Counted from the first letter of the stretch, positions 42,115 through 51,018 are shown. The stretch is 64,000 nucleotides of DNA from Amycolatopsis nigrescens CSC17Ta-90 (GCF_000384315.1 NZ_ARVW01000001.1:5456157-5520156), one strand, 5' to 3'. A program made the numbers and translations. Notes: generated from the letters alone by a model not told the origin.

Positions 42115-43440
42115 CTAAAGATGTGGCACCGCGGTCATCGGCATCCGGCTCGGGTAGGCCGCCGAGGTGACCTTGGTCCGCACCGGCTTGCCCGGCACCG
42201 GAACAAGCCGCCAGCCTGCCATGATGGTCGCCGCAGCAACGGTTATCTCGGTCTGCGCGAACGCTTTGCCGATGCACTGGCGGGTGCCGGCGCCGAACGG
42301 GATGAACGCGCCTCGCGGTATTCGCGCGGCCCGTTCCGGCAGCCAGCGATCGGGGTCGAACCGGTCCGGGTCCTCGTGGTACCTCGGGTCGAAGTGCAGC
42401 GAGTACGGGCTGAACATGAACTCGGTGCCCGCGGGCAGCCTGGTTCCGCCGAGTTCGACGTCCACCAGCGCGCGGCGCATCAGAATCCAGATCGGGTACA
42501 TCCGCAGGACTTCGTCCACGACCCGGCGGGTGTACTCCAACTTCGGCACGTCGTCGAAGGTCACCGGGCGCCCGGCCAGCACCTCGTCCAGTTCGGCCCG
42601 CACCCGCCGCTCGACCTCCGGATGCCGGGCGATCTCGTGGAAGAACCAGGTCAGCGCGACCGCGCTGGTCTCGCTGCCCGCGGTGAGCAGGGTGATCACC
42701 TCGTCGTAGACCTGCTGGTCCGTCATGCCTTCGCCGGTGTCCTCGTCCTGCGCGAGCATCAGCATGGACAGCAGGTCGCCGCGGTCCTCGCCGTCCGCCC
42801 GCCAGGCCGCGATCACCTCGAACACGATCCGCCGCAGCCGTTCGATGGCTTGGTCGAACCGCCGGTTGGCAGGGATCAGCGGCACCCGCTCGAAGATCTT
42901 CGGCGACAGTGCCCGGATCATGCCTTCCTTGAGCACCACCGGAATCGACCGGCGCGCCTCGGCGATGGCCCGCTTGCCCAGTTCAGTGGAGAAGAGCGTC
43001 TCGCCGACGACCGTGATGGCGAGGTGCTGCATGTCGTCGTCCACTTGGCGGACCTCGCCGGCGCGCCAGCCTGCGGTCAGCTCGGCGGAGACCCGGACCA
43101 TCGTGTCCACGTAGCAAGCGAGCCTGGTGTGGTGGAACGCGGGTTGCACGAGCCGCCGCTGACGCAGGTGAAAGGCGCCCTGCGACATGACGAGCCCGTT
43201 GCCCATAAACGGCCGGAACCGGTCGAAAATGGCGCCCTTCGAAAAACTGGTTCCTTCGCTGACCAGCACGCGATTAACCAACTCGGGGCTGGTCAGGAAA
43301 TACGTCCGCAGCGGGCCGAGATAGATCTCCACCAGGTCGCCGTGTTCGCGCAGGGAAGAGGTGTACCCGACCCGATGCCGCAACATCGACGGGGTGTGTC
43401 CGAGAAAGATCCAACGGCCGGGCGCGACCGGGACGCTCAT
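42115..43440 (-). CDS. Cytochrome P450, CYP3/CYP4-like fold class
   Basis: 441 residues. Motifs are AGSETSA (I helix), DEVLRMYP (E-x-x-R), the FDPDRW segment and the haem loop FGAGTRQCIGKAF with Cys389. The layout, with a proline-rich-like N-terminus and PERAARIPRGAFIPFGAG, is that of eukaryote-like bacterial P450s used on terpenoids or fatty acids. It is upstream of the secreted hydrolase and divergent from a methyltransferase. No redox partner is nearby. Confidence 0.9.
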   Translation of the reverse strand: MSVPVAPGRWIFLGHTPSMLRHRVGYTSSLREHGDLVEIYLGPLRTYFLTSPELVNRVLVSEGTSFSKGAIFDRFRPFMGNGLVMSQGAFHLRQRRLVQPAFHHTRLACYVDTMVRVSAELTAGWRAGEVRQVDDDMQHLAITVVGETLFSTELGKRAIAEARRSIPVVLKEGMIRALSPKIFERVPLIPANRRFDQAIERLRRIVFEVIAAWRADGEDRGDLLSMLMLAQDEDTGEGMTDQQVYDEVITLLTAGSETSAVALTWFFHEIARHPEVERRVRAELDEVLAGRPVTFDDVPKLEYTRRVVDEVLRMYPIWILMRRALVDVELGGTRLPAGTEFMFSPYSLHFDPRYHEDPDRFDPDRWLPERAARIPRGAFIPFGAGTRQCIGKAFAQTEITVAAATIMAGWRLVPVPGKPVRTKVTSAAYPSRMPMTAVPHL

Positions 43441-43508
43441 TCTCTCTCCTCAGCAGAGGGAAACGGATGTGCCACCTTAGGCGCTGCCCGGTGGGTAGCG
43501 ACAGCACC

Positions 43509-43538
43509 CCATCGGCTGACATGCCGTCACACCGATGG
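43509..43538. promoter_or_regulatory. Operator-like inverted repeat
   Basis: CCATCGG (43509-43515) pairs with CCGATGG (43532-43538), and TGAC (43517-43520) pairs with GTCA (43526-43529) inside it. It lies between the divergent P450 and methyltransferase genes. No adjacent regulator gene claims it. Confidence 0.35.
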
Positions 43539-43602
43539 ATCAATCGTCCGCGTGTGGCGGCTCGGTAGGCTCTCCGGCACAAAAGTGAATGAGGGACGTG
43601 AG

Positions 43603-44424
43603 ATGACACAACAGCAGGACTGGGTTCCACCGGGTATCGACACCACGACCCCGAGCAGCGCCCGGACGTACGACTGCCTGCTGGGGGGTGCGCACAATTT
43701 CCAGGCCGACCGGGAAGCCGCGGTGCAGGCCGAAAAGATCATGCCCGGCATCCGGGACGTGGCCAGGCTGAACCGCGCGTTCCTCGGCCGGGTGGTCCGG
43801 AGCATGATGGCCGAGGGCGTCCGGCAGTTCCTCGACATCGGCTCCGGCATCCCGACCGTGAACAACGTGCACCAGGTCGCCGAGCGGATCGACCCGGAGT
43901 GCCGGGTGGTGTACGTGGACCGCGACCCGATCGCGGTGGCGCACAGCAGGTTGATCCTCGCCGCCAACGAACGCGCCGCGATCGTGCACGCGGACTTCCA
44001 CGACCCGGACGAGATCTTCGCCAGTCCCGAGGCGCGCCGGCTGCTCGATCTCGACGAGCCGGTCGGGGTGCTGATGGTGGCCCTGCTGCACTGGATCCCG
44101 GACGGTGACCGCCCGACCGAACTGCTCGCCGAGTACCGGCGGCGCGTCCCGGTCGGGAGCTACCTGGCGATCTCGCATCTGAGCAGCGACCAGCGGGCCG
44201 AGCGGATCGACAGCGCGGTGGGCATGTTCAACCGCGCCAAGGGACGTGACCAGGCGACCACCCGGACCTACGACGAGGTCGAGGCGATGTTCGGGGACTT
44301 CGAGCTGATCGAGCCGGGACTGGTCGGCTGCGCGCTGTGGCGGCCAGGCGGGCCTGGCGACATCTCTGACGATCCCGATGCCAACGCGCAGATCTACGGC
44401 GGTGTCGCCAAGAAGACCCGGTAG
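43603..44424 (+). CDS. SAV2177-type SAM-dependent methyltransferase
   Basis: 273 residues of the actinobacterial PF04672 family. The N-terminus has the family-specific IDTTTPSSARTYDCLLGG...NFQADREAA, followed by motif I FLDIGSGIPT and VVYVDRDPIAVAHSR. These are common in Streptomyces and relatives with large copy numbers and unknown substrates. ATG 43603 follows GAGGGA. It starts within about 160 bp of the divergent P450 gene. Confidence 0.87.
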   Translation: MTQQQDWVPPGIDTTTPSSARTYDCLLGGAHNFQADREAAVQAEKIMPGIRDVARLNRAFLGRVVRSMMAEGVRQFLDIGSGIPTVNNVHQVAERIDPECRVVYVDRDPIAVAHSRLILAANERAAIVHADFHDPDEIFASPEARRLLDLDEPVGVLMVALLHWIPDGDRPTELLAEYRRRVPVGSYLAISHLSSDQRAERIDSAVGMFNRAKGRDQATTRTYDEVEAMFGDFELIEPGLVGCALWRPGGPGDISDDPDANAQIYGGVAKKTR

Positions 44425-44434
44425 CGCAGGGCTT

Positions 44435-45121
44435 TCAGACGCTGCGCAGCACCGAAACGACGGTGCCGAGCACCACGGCCTTGTCGCCGTCGATGACCTC
44501 GTAGTCGGGGTTGCGCGGTTCGAGGTAAACGTGGCCGTTGCGGCGGCGGTACACCTTGACGGTGGCCTCGTCGTCGATCATCGCGGCGACGATCTGGCCG
44601 GAATGGGCCTCGGGCTGCTGCTTCACCACGACGATGTCGCCGTCGCAGATCGCGGCGTCGATCATCGAGTCACCACGCACCCGCAGGCCGAAAACGGTGC
44701 CGCGCCCGGTGAGCCCGCGGGGCAGCGTCAGCATGTCGTCGACGTGCTCCTCGGCCGAGATGGGCGTTCCCGCCGCGATGTGGCCGACCACGGGCACGGA
44801 CACCGAGTCGTCGGCGGGCTCCCGGGTGGACGGTTCGCCGAGGAACGCGCGCACGTCGATCGGCCGGGACATCGTGTCGCTGCGCCGCAGGAAACCCTTT
44901 TCCTCCAGGCTCGTCAGGTGCTTCGACACCGAGGACGAGGACCGCAGGCCGACCGCGTCGCCGATCTGCCGGGTGCTCGGCGCGTATCCGTACCGGACCA
45001 CCCAGTCCCGGATGGTGACCAGGATCCGCTGCTGACGGGGCGGCAGCGCCGCGGTGTCCAGGTGCTCGAAGAGGTCAAGATCGTGGTAGGCGGTCACCCG
45101 CGGAATGGTAGAGGCTCGCAC
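44435..45121 (-). CDS. LexA-family self-cleaving repressor, paralogue-like
   Basis: 228 residues. The winged helix (LPPRQQRILVTIRDWV, YAPSTRQIGDAVGLRSSSSV) is followed by a peptidase S24 domain with the Ala117-Gly118 cleavage site in HIAAGTP, Ser152 in RGDSM and Lys189 in ATVKV. All self-cleavage residues are present. No TCGAAC-N4-GTTCGA box lies upstream, unlike normal autoregulated lexA. GTG 45121 is used; GTG 45097 is an alternative. It could be the cell's LexA or a second, specialised copy. Confidence 0.85.
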   Translation of the reverse strand: MRASTIPRVTAYHDLDLFEHLDTAALPPRQQRILVTIRDWVVRYGYAPSTRQIGDAVGLRSSSSVSKHLTSLEEKGFLRRSDTMSRPIDVRAFLGEPSTREPADDSVSVPVVGHIAAGTPISAEEHVDDMLTLPRGLTGRGTVFGLRVRGDSMIDAAICDGDIVVVKQQPEAHSGQIVAAMIDDEATVKVYRRRNGHVYLEPRNPDYEVIDGDKAVVLGTVVSVLRSV

Positions 45122-45150
45122 CCTCGCCGTTTATCGAGGTCCGGGCTTGG

Positions 45151-45783
45151 CTAGGTGCCGGTCCCGTACGCGGCGAGGAAGACACGGGCGCCCTCGTCGG
45201 CGAACTCGTCCAGCTCGGCCTTCGTGCCGGCGGCCGCATTGCCCATGAACGCGGTGCGCTGCAACGGGATCGACACGACGAGCCAGGTGAACAGGAAGGC
45301 CGCGCGCCCGGGGTCGTCGACCTTGAGCAGGCCGCGCTCGGTCAGTCGGGTCAAGGTTTCCGCCAGCAGGCCGGTCGTCCGCACCCAGCTGCGTTCGTAG
45401 TACTGGCGGCCCACCTCGGGGAACCGGTCCGCCTCGGCCATCACCAGGCGGCGCATCTGGAGCACCTCGGGGTTCATGATCCCGGCGACCGTGACGCGGG
45501 CATGCTGCCGCAACGCGGTCCCGAGGTCGTCGGTCTCGGCGAGGGCGAGGATGTGCGGCCGGAAGTACTCGTAGCCGCGGTCCACTGTTTCGAGGACGAC
45601 CGCCGCGAACAGCTCTTCCTTGTCGGCGAAGTACTGATACACGGTCCGCTTGGACGCGCCGGCCGCCGCGGCGACCGCGTCCATGCTGGTGCCGAGGTAG
45701 CCGTGCGTGGTGAACACCTTTCGCGCGGCGGCCACGATCTCGGCACGCTTGGCGGCCGACCGCTCCTCGCGGCGCCCTGTCAT
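45151..45783 (-). CDS. TetR-family regulator
   Basis: 210 residues. Helix-turn-helix TSMDAVAAAAGASKRTVYQYFADKEE, then a TetR_C_7 (AefR-like) ligand domain with MRRLVMAEADRFPEVGRQYYE. ATG 45783. Divergent from the DUF1761-DUF1801-hydrolase operon, with a strong promoter and overlapping palindrome between, it is very likely the repressor of that operon. Confidence 0.88.
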   Translation of the reverse strand: MTGRREERSAAKRAEIVAAARKVFTTHGYLGTSMDAVAAAAGASKRTVYQYFADKEELFAAVVLETVDRGYEYFRPHILALAETDDLGTALRQHARVTVAGIMNPEVLQMRRLVMAEADRFPEVGRQYYERSWVRTTGLLAETLTRLTERGLLKVDDPGRAAFLFTWLVVSIPLQRTAFMGNAAAGTKAELDEFADEGARVFLAAYGTGT

Positions 45784-45795
45784 GGGAAGCCCCCC

Positions 45796-45826
45796 TTGAC
45801 TCCGGAAACTACCCGGTTTAGTTTCC
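45796..45826 (+). promoter_or_regulatory. Promoter with embedded TetR operator
   Basis: TTGACT (45796-45801), a 17-bp spacer and TAGTTT (45819-45824) form a near-ideal housekeeping promoter. GGAAACTA (45804-45811) and TAGTTTCC (45819-45826) are perfect inverted repeats in the spacer and -10, so a bound TetR dimer would block polymerase. Confidence 0.7.
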
Positions 45827-45889
45827 TCTTATGAACACTAGCCAGTGTAGTTTTCTCATCCAGTACTCCGCCAGACCGGGCGGTGTGAG

Positions 45890-46255
45890 ATGACCGTCAT
45901 CGCCGCGATCCTGACCTCGGCGGTCGCATCCTTCGTGATCAGCAGCGTCTGGTACTCGGTGCTGGACCGCGACCGCGCCGCGGACGGCCGCCCGTCCCCG
46001 CTGCAGATTGTCGCCGAGTTCGGCCGCAGCGCGCTGGTGGCGGGTGCCATCGCCGGGTTGGCGAAGGCCATGGACATCGCGACGATCGGCCCGATGCTGC
46101 TGCTCGCGCTGGTGCTGTGGGCGGCGTTCCCGTTCGTGCTGCTGTCCGGATCTGTCATGTGGGACAAGGTTCCGGTGGCCACAGCGGCCCGGCATGGCGG
46201 AGACTGGCTGATCAAGCTGCTCGCCGTGGGCATCATCGTCGGTCTGTGGCTGTAG
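45890..46255 (+). CDS. DUF1761 membrane protein
   Basis: 121 residues with four predicted membrane segments and the DUF1761 pattern (SFVISSVWYSVL near the start, FPFVLLSGSVMW in the third helix). Function unknown. First gene of an operon that continues with a DUF1801 protein 11 bases downstream; the promoter and TetR operator are directly upstream. Confidence 0.75.
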   Translation: MTVIAAILTSAVASFVISSVWYSVLDRDRAADGRPSPLQIVAEFGRSALVAGAIAGLAKAMDIATIGPMLLLALVLWAAFPFVLLSGSVMWDKVPVATAARHGGDWLIKLLAVGIIVGLWL

Positions 46256-46266
46256 GGGAGGGCATC

Positions 46267-46671
46267 GTGAGTTACCAGAAGGACCCGCGCGTCGACGACT
46301 ACATCGACAAGCTGCCGGACTGGCAGCAGGAAATCTGCCACCAGGTGCGCGACATCGTGCACGCGGCCGACCCCGAGGTCGTCGAGACGATCAAGCGGAC
46401 GGTCCAGCCCTACTTCGTGCTGAACGGCAACATCTGCGCGCTGCTCGCCGCGAAGAACCACGTGAACGTGTTCCTCTACGATGGCGGCATCGTCCCCGAC
46501 CCGGAGGGCATCATCACGGCCGGGCACCAGAACAAGACCGCCAGGATGATCTCCTACTACGAGGGCGAGCCGATCAACGTGCCCGCACTCAGCCAGCTTC
46601 TCAAGCACATCATCGCGAACAACCGCGCCGGCGGCTGGCGAAAGATTATTGCCGCGAGGAGCCCGAAATGA
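46267..46671 (+). CDS. DUF1801 (YdhG-like) protein
   Basis: 134 residues of the DUF1801 family: VDDYIDKLPDWQQEICHQVR at the N-terminus, ETIKRTVQPYFVLNG in the middle. Relatives have been proposed as iron or small-ligand carriers, but function is uncertain. GTG 46267 is in the operon between DUF1761 and the hydrolase and its stop overlaps the hydrolase start by four bases. Confidence 0.78.
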   Translation: MSYQKDPRVDDYIDKLPDWQQEICHQVRDIVHAADPEVVETIKRTVQPYFVLNGNICALLAAKNHVNVFLYDGGIVPDPEGIITAGHQNKTARMISYYEGEPINVPALSQLLKHIIANNRAGGWRKIIAARSPK

Positions 46672-47468
46672 CCTGTGTGACGTCGAAGGATGGCACGTCG
46701 ATCGGCTACCAGCGCGCCGGAGCCGGTCCGGCGGTGCTCCTGGTGGGCGGCGGGCTCGATGACGGTTCGGAGAACGAGGCGCTCGTCCCGGAGCTGGCGC
46801 GGAACTTCACCGTCTTCAACTACGCGCGCCGCGGCCGGGGCGACAGCGGCGACACCCTCCCGTACGCGGTAGCGCGTGAGATCGAGGACATCGACGCGCT
46901 GATCAGCGAGGCCGGTGGGTCGGCGCACCTGTTCGGCGCCTCGTCGGGCGGGGCGCTCGCACTCGAGGCGGCCGCCGCCGGACTCGCCGTCGACCGGATC
47001 GCCGTGTACGAGGTTCCGTACATGGACAACGACGTGGCGGCAGAACAGTGGTCGGAGTACGTCGGCCGGCTGACCGCGGCGCTAGCCGACGGCCAGCGCG
47101 GCGACGCGCTCGAACTGTTCATGCGCCTGGCGGGCTCGTCGGACGAAGACATCGCCGGAGCGCGCGCCTCGTCGTTCTGGCCCAGCCTGGAAGCACTCGC
47201 CCCCACGCTCGCCTACGACGCGGCCTGCCTCGGCGACGGACGGCCACCGGTCACCCGGCTGGCGACCATCACCCAGCCGGCACTGGTGGCGACCGGCGGC
47301 ATCCCGGACCCGCAGCTGGGAGGCCTGCAACCCGGCTTCTTCGACGCGGCCGCGGACGCGATCGCCGCGGCACTTCCCACGGCAGAGCGCCGGATCATCG
47401 AGGGCCAGACCCACGTGGCCGACCCGAAGGTGCTCGCCGGCGTGCTCGAGCAGTTCTTCACCCCATGA
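46668..47468 (+). CDS. Alpha/beta hydrolase
   Basis: 266 residues. VLLVGGGLDDGS replaces the usual HG oxyanion loop, the nucleophile elbow is FGASSGG, and the histidine is in GQTHVA. Family members close to this one hydrolyse small esters. Last gene of the TetR-controlled operon, coupled to DUF1801 by ATGA overlap. Convergent with the flavin monooxygenase gene six bases away. Confidence 0.82.
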   Translation: MTCVTSKDGTSIGYQRAGAGPAVLLVGGGLDDGSENEALVPELARNFTVFNYARRGRGDSGDTLPYAVAREIEDIDALISEAGGSAHLFGASSGGALALEAAAAGLAVDRIAVYEVPYMDNDVAAEQWSEYVGRLTAALADGQRGDALELFMRLAGSSDEDIAGARASSFWPSLEALAPTLAYDAACLGDGRPPVTRLATITQPALVATGGIPDPQLGGLQPGFFDAAADAIAAALPTAERRIIEGQTHVADPKVLAGVLEQFFTP

Positions 47469-47474
47469 CACAGG

Positions 47475-48605
47475 TCATGAGGCTTGTTCGGCTCCGGTCA
47501 TCATGGCGACCATGCTGTGCGGTGCGTCGTCACCGAACATGATCTTGTAGATGTCGTCGTCTCCTGCTTCGGCGGCCGCGCGGGTGAGCATGATCCGTTC
47601 GTATTCGGCGAGCGCGGTCTCCACGTCGTGGGGGTGCGCGATGATGGCCTGACCGAGTTCGGCACCGTCCAGCATGGCCAGGTTGGCGCCTTCGCCGTTC
47701 GGTGGCATGAGGTGGGCGGCGTCGCCGAGCAGGGTGACCCCCGGCGCACGATCCCAGCGGTGCCCGATCGGCAGCGTGCAGAGGCGGCGCAGGACCGGTG
47801 GGGTATCGCTGTCGGTGATCAGGGCGGTGAGCTCGGGGGCCCAGCCGTCGAACTCCTCGACGACCCGCGCGGTCACGGTTGCGGCATCGGTGAAATCAAT
47901 GCCGGCGAGCCAGTCCGGTGGCTTCAGCAGTTGCGTGTACGTGTGCAGGGTCCCGCCGCTCTCCCGATGAGCCAGGATTCCCCTGCCCGGCGCGAGCGCG
48001 AAAAGCGATCCGGCGCCGACCGCCTTCGCGGCGGCGGAATGGCGGGTGTCACCGTCGAACAGGAAGGTCTCGATGACTGAGACGCCGGCGTACTCGGGAG
48101 TGGCGTCGGAGAGCAACGGACGAACCCGCGACCACGCGCCGTCCGCGCCGACGAGCAGGCTTGTGACGACGGTGCTGCCGTCGGCCAGGCTCACCTCGTA
48201 GCGACCTTCGTCCAGCGCCCGCACACCGGTCACCTTGTGTCCCCATCGGACGACATCGTGCGGAAGCGAATCGAGCAGCAGCTGCCGCAGCTCGCCGCGC
48301 TGCACCTCGGGACGCTCGCCGGTGCCGTCGTCTCGCCGGTCGAGCAGCACGGTCCCGTTCCGGTCGAGGACCCGGTAGGACTCGCGGCCCTCCAGGATGA
48401 GCTTGCGAAATCCCTCGGTCAGGCCGGCCGCTTCGAGTGCCGGCTGGCCGTTCCAGGGGTGGATGTCGAGCATCCCGCCCTGACGGCGCGAGGTCGGCGA
48501 GGACTCCGCCTCGTAGACCGTGACCGGGATGCCGTGCCCGTGCAGGACGCGGGCCAGTACCAGACCGCCGAGGCCGGCACCGATGATCGTGACCGGTGTG
48601 GTCAT
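47475..48605 (-). CDS. TetX-like class A flavin monooxygenase
   Basis: 376 residues. FAD motif GAGLGG (9-14), the DG motif in VGADGAWSRVR and the GD motif in LLGDAAHLMPPNGEG identify a class A monooxygenase. Length and segments such as GGMLDIHPWNGQ and RPEVQRGELRQLLL resemble TetX-type tetracycline-inactivating enzymes, although substrate cannot be inferred from this. Divergent TetR gene with two matching palindromes between suggests induction by a small molecule. Confidence 0.8.
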   Translation of the reverse strand: MTTPVTIIGAGLGGLVLARVLHGHGIPVTVYEAESSPTSRRQGGMLDIHPWNGQPALEAAGLTEGFRKLILEGRESYRVLDRNGTVLLDRRDDGTGERPEVQRGELRQLLLDSLPHDVVRWGHKVTGVRALDEGRYEVSLADGSTVVTSLLVGADGAWSRVRPLLSDATPEYAGVSVIETFLFDGDTRHSAAAKAVGAGSLFALAPGRGILAHRESGGTLHTYTQLLKPPDWLAGIDFTDAATVTARVVEEFDGWAPELTALITDSDTPPVLRRLCTLPIGHRWDRAPGVTLLGDAAHLMPPNGEGANLAMLDGAELGQAIIAHPHDVETALAEYERIMLTRAAAEAGDDDIYKIMFGDDAPHSMVAMMTGAEQAS

Positions 48606-48627
48606 GGTGTTGCTCCCAAGAGGTTCG

Positions 48628-48644
48628 TTGGATCGCTACTCCAA
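48628..48644. promoter_or_regulatory. TetR operator copy 1
   Basis: TTGGATCGCTACTCCAA has 17-bp dyad symmetry with a few mismatches and shares TTGGATCG and TCCAA with the perfect copy 32 bp downstream. It is closer to the flavin-monooxygenase start. Confidence 0.55.
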
Positions 48645-48659
48645 CAACTTAGCACGGCT

Positions 48660-48676
48660 TTGGATCGGCGATCCAA
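48660..48676. promoter_or_regulatory. TetR operator copy 2
   Basis: TTGGATCGGCGATCCAA is a perfect 17-bp palindrome with a single central base. It lies 10 bp before the TetR start codon, suited to autorepression. Confidence 0.7.
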
Positions 48677-48686
48677 CAATGCAATA

Positions 48687-49361
48687 ATGACGCCCATGGC
48701 GAAGAAGGCTCAACGGCGCACGGACGGGCTGTCCAAGGAGCTGATCGTCAAGGTCGCGACCGACCTTCTCGACGCCGGCGGCGAGACCGCGCTTACTTTC
48801 CGCACCCTCACCACCCGGCTGAACACCGGCTACGGGGCGATCTACCACCACGTCGCGAACAAGAGCGACCTGCTCGCGGCGGCCACCGACGAGATCATCG
48901 CCCGCGTGATGACCGGCGTGGTCACCGATGCGGAGCCGAGGGAAGCGCTGCGTACCGTCGCACTGGGTCTGTTCGACGCGATCGACGCACACCCCTGGGT
49001 CGGCGCTCAACTCTCCCGGGAACCGTGGCGCCCCGCACTGCTGGAGATCTACGAGAGCATCGGCAGCCTGCTCGACGCGCTCAACGTTCCCGAGCGGTCG
49101 CTCTTCGATGCCGCGGGCGCGCTCGTCAACTACGTCCTCGGCGTCGCCGGGCAGAATGCCGCGAACGCCAGGGTCCTCACCTGCAGCGATGCGGACCGAT
49201 CGGTCTTCCTGGCCACCATCGCTGCGCAATGGGCACAGCTCGACCCCGGCCAGTACCCGTTCGTGCACAAGGTGGCGACGCAGCTGCGCGAGCACGACGA
49301 CCGCGAACAGTTCCTCTCCGGCATCGACATCTTCCTGGCCGGTATCGCGACCCTTCGCTAG
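48687..49361 (+). CDS. TetR-family regulator of TetX-like gene
   Basis: 224 residues from ATG 48687 (48696 is an equal alternative). Basic N-terminus, helix-turn-helix LTFRTLTTRLNTGYGAIYHHV, then a TetR_C_1-like domain rich in helices. Divergent from the flavin monooxygenase, with a perfect palindromic operator just upstream, it is almost certainly that gene's regulator. AACAAT six bases before the ATG fits a leaderless start. Confidence 0.88.
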   Translation: MTPMAKKAQRRTDGLSKELIVKVATDLLDAGGETALTFRTLTTRLNTGYGAIYHHVANKSDLLAAATDEIIARVMTGVVTDAEPREALRTVALGLFDAIDAHPWVGAQLSREPWRPALLEIYESIGSLLDALNVPERSLFDAAGALVNYVLGVAGQNAANARVLTCSDADRSVFLATIAAQWAQLDPGQYPFVHKVATQLREHDDREQFLSGIDIFLAGIATLR

Positions 49362-49376
49362 GGATGTCCTTCCCGG

Positions 49377-50963
49377 TCAGGTGCTCGGCACCGCGACCGA
49401 TCTCACCAGCACCTGGTCCAGGACGTCGGCGAGGAACCGCGCCGGGTCCGGAACCGGTGCCGCGACCCGCATCGCGACGATCGCGTCCGGTCGCACGAGC
49501 AGGGCCCCGTCGTCGGACAGCCACGGTGCGGCGATCCGGTGCGCCGGCAGGCCGGCGTCCGCCGCGGCGGCGAGCCACTCCTCGCCCGCGGCGCCCACCA
49601 GCAGGGTCCACCGGGACGCGACCAGATCGAGCGTGGAAACCCCGTCGACCCACGCGTGGGGCACCCGTGAACCCGGCGACCCGTCCAGCGCCACCGCCAG
49701 GTCCACAGTGGACGGAAGTTGCGGCCGCGGGTCGATGACGGCGGCCGAGTCGTACCGCTGGCCGAGGTGCACGACCGGCGCCGCCCACACCCCTGCGGCT
49801 GCCCTGGCGGCGTCGGCCTCAGGTCCGCGCCCCCAGTGCAGCGCCGGGTCGGCGAGCCTGCGCATCGCCTGGTCCTGCGTCGCCGCGGCAACCGGCTCGC
49901 GCTCCTGCGCGTAGGTGTCGAGCAGCCCGGCGCCCGCCTCGCCCTGGTGCACGGCGGCCAGCTTCCACGCCAGGTTGTGCGCGTCGGCGACCCCGGTGTT
50001 GAGGCCGAACGCGCCCATCGGCGACACGGTGTGCGCGGCGTCGCCGACGAGGAACACGCGGCCGACGGCGAAGCGGTCGGCCAGGGAGCTCCGGGGTCGC
50101 CAGGGGAGCACGCTGCGCACCTCGACGTCGAGGTCGGGGTCGCCGACCGCCGCCTGGACGATCGTGGCGCAGCGCTCGTGCGTGAAGTCCTCGGGACGCT
50201 CGCCCCCATCGACGTCGCAAGCGACGTGGAGGACCCAGTTCGTCTCGCCGTCCACGGTCGCCAGCAGGCCGGGCGCCTCCGGCGTGGTGATCGTGCAGGT
50301 GGCGAAGGACATTCCACGCAGATGGGGCCGGAGGTCGGCGCGGAACAGGATGTTGATCATCGACTTGCCCAGGTCGCCGGCCCCGGAGGTGGCCACGCCG
50401 AGCGCGGTCCGCACGGTGCTGTGCGCGCCGTCCGCGGCCACCACGCGCGCGCAGCGCAACGAGTAGCGGCCGTCGGGCCCCTCCAGCTCGACGTCGACCC
50501 CGTCCGCGTCCTGCGCGATCCCGACCAGGCTGGTCGACCAGCGCAGATCCGCTCCGCGGCGCGCCAGGTCGGCTGCCACCACGGCGTCGAGGCGGTCCTG
50601 CGCGCAGACGCCGCGCAGCCTGAACGGCGTCGTGTCCAGTTCAGTGGCCGAGGGGGCCGGCATGGGCACGGTCATGACGTCGCCAGTGCCCATCTCGACG
50701 ACGGTCCGCGCCACCGCCTTGCCCGCGCCGCCCCGGAGGTCGACCGCGGCGGCGTCGACGGCGGTGTCGAGCCCGAGCTCGCGGAGGACCTCGACGGTGC
50801 GCGCCGCGATGCCGGTGGCGCGCGGGTGGACCGACGGCCCGGACCGGCGTTCGGCGAGCACCGCGGGGACGCCGTGGTGGCTGAGCAGCGCCGCGGTGAG
50901 CAGTCCGACGCTGCCGCCTCCGACCACGAGCACTGGCAATTCTGGATACGCTGTTGCTGTCAT
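49377..50963 (-). CDS. Class A FAD monooxygenase (FAD_binding_3)
   Basis: 528 residues. FAD motif GGGSVG, the DG motif in VVAADGAHSTVR and GDAAHTVSPMGAFGLNTG with its neighbouring NLAWKLAAV are all visible; the C-terminal 150 residues form the thioredoxin-like domain of PgaE/MhpA-type aromatic hydroxylases. ATG 50963 gives the usual N-terminus. It hydroxylates an aromatic or polyketide-like compound. Divergent TetR gene with a palindrome over this start codon. Confidence 0.88.
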   Translation of the reverse strand: MTATAYPELPVLVVGGGSVGLLTAALLSHHGVPAVLAERRSGPSVHPRATGIAARTVEVLRELGLDTAVDAAAVDLRGGAGKAVARTVVEMGTGDVMTVPMPAPSATELDTTPFRLRGVCAQDRLDAVVAADLARRGADLRWSTSLVGIAQDADGVDVELEGPDGRYSLRCARVVAADGAHSTVRTALGVATSGAGDLGKSMINILFRADLRPHLRGMSFATCTITTPEAPGLLATVDGETNWVLHVACDVDGGERPEDFTHERCATIVQAAVGDPDLDVEVRSVLPWRPRSSLADRFAVGRVFLVGDAAHTVSPMGAFGLNTGVADAHNLAWKLAAVHQGEAGAGLLDTYAQEREPVAAATQDQAMRRLADPALHWGRGPEADAARAAAGVWAAPVVHLGQRYDSAAVIDPRPQLPSTVDLAVALDGSPGSRVPHAWVDGVSTLDLVASRWTLLVGAAGEEWLAAAADAGLPAHRIAAPWLSDDGALLVRPDAIVAMRVAAPVPDPARFLADVLDQVLVRSVAVPST

Positions 50964-50980
50964 GGTTACAGCGTAGCCAT
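50962..50980. promoter_or_regulatory. Candidate TetR operator
   Basis: ATGGTTAC-N3-GTAGCCAT is an inverted repeat with one mismatch in eight. It overlaps the flavin-monooxygenase start codon, so binding would block initiation directly. Confidence 0.5.
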
Positions 50981-51018
50981 AAGTTAGGATGCAGGTCAAC
51001 GAAGAAAGGAACAACTCG

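Noticed and set aside
39572..44424. Secondary-metabolite biosynthetic cluster around the two P450s
   Set aside because: No polyketide synthase, nonribosomal synthetase, terpene cyclase or glycosyltransferase is present; methyltransferase and P450s alone do not make a cluster.
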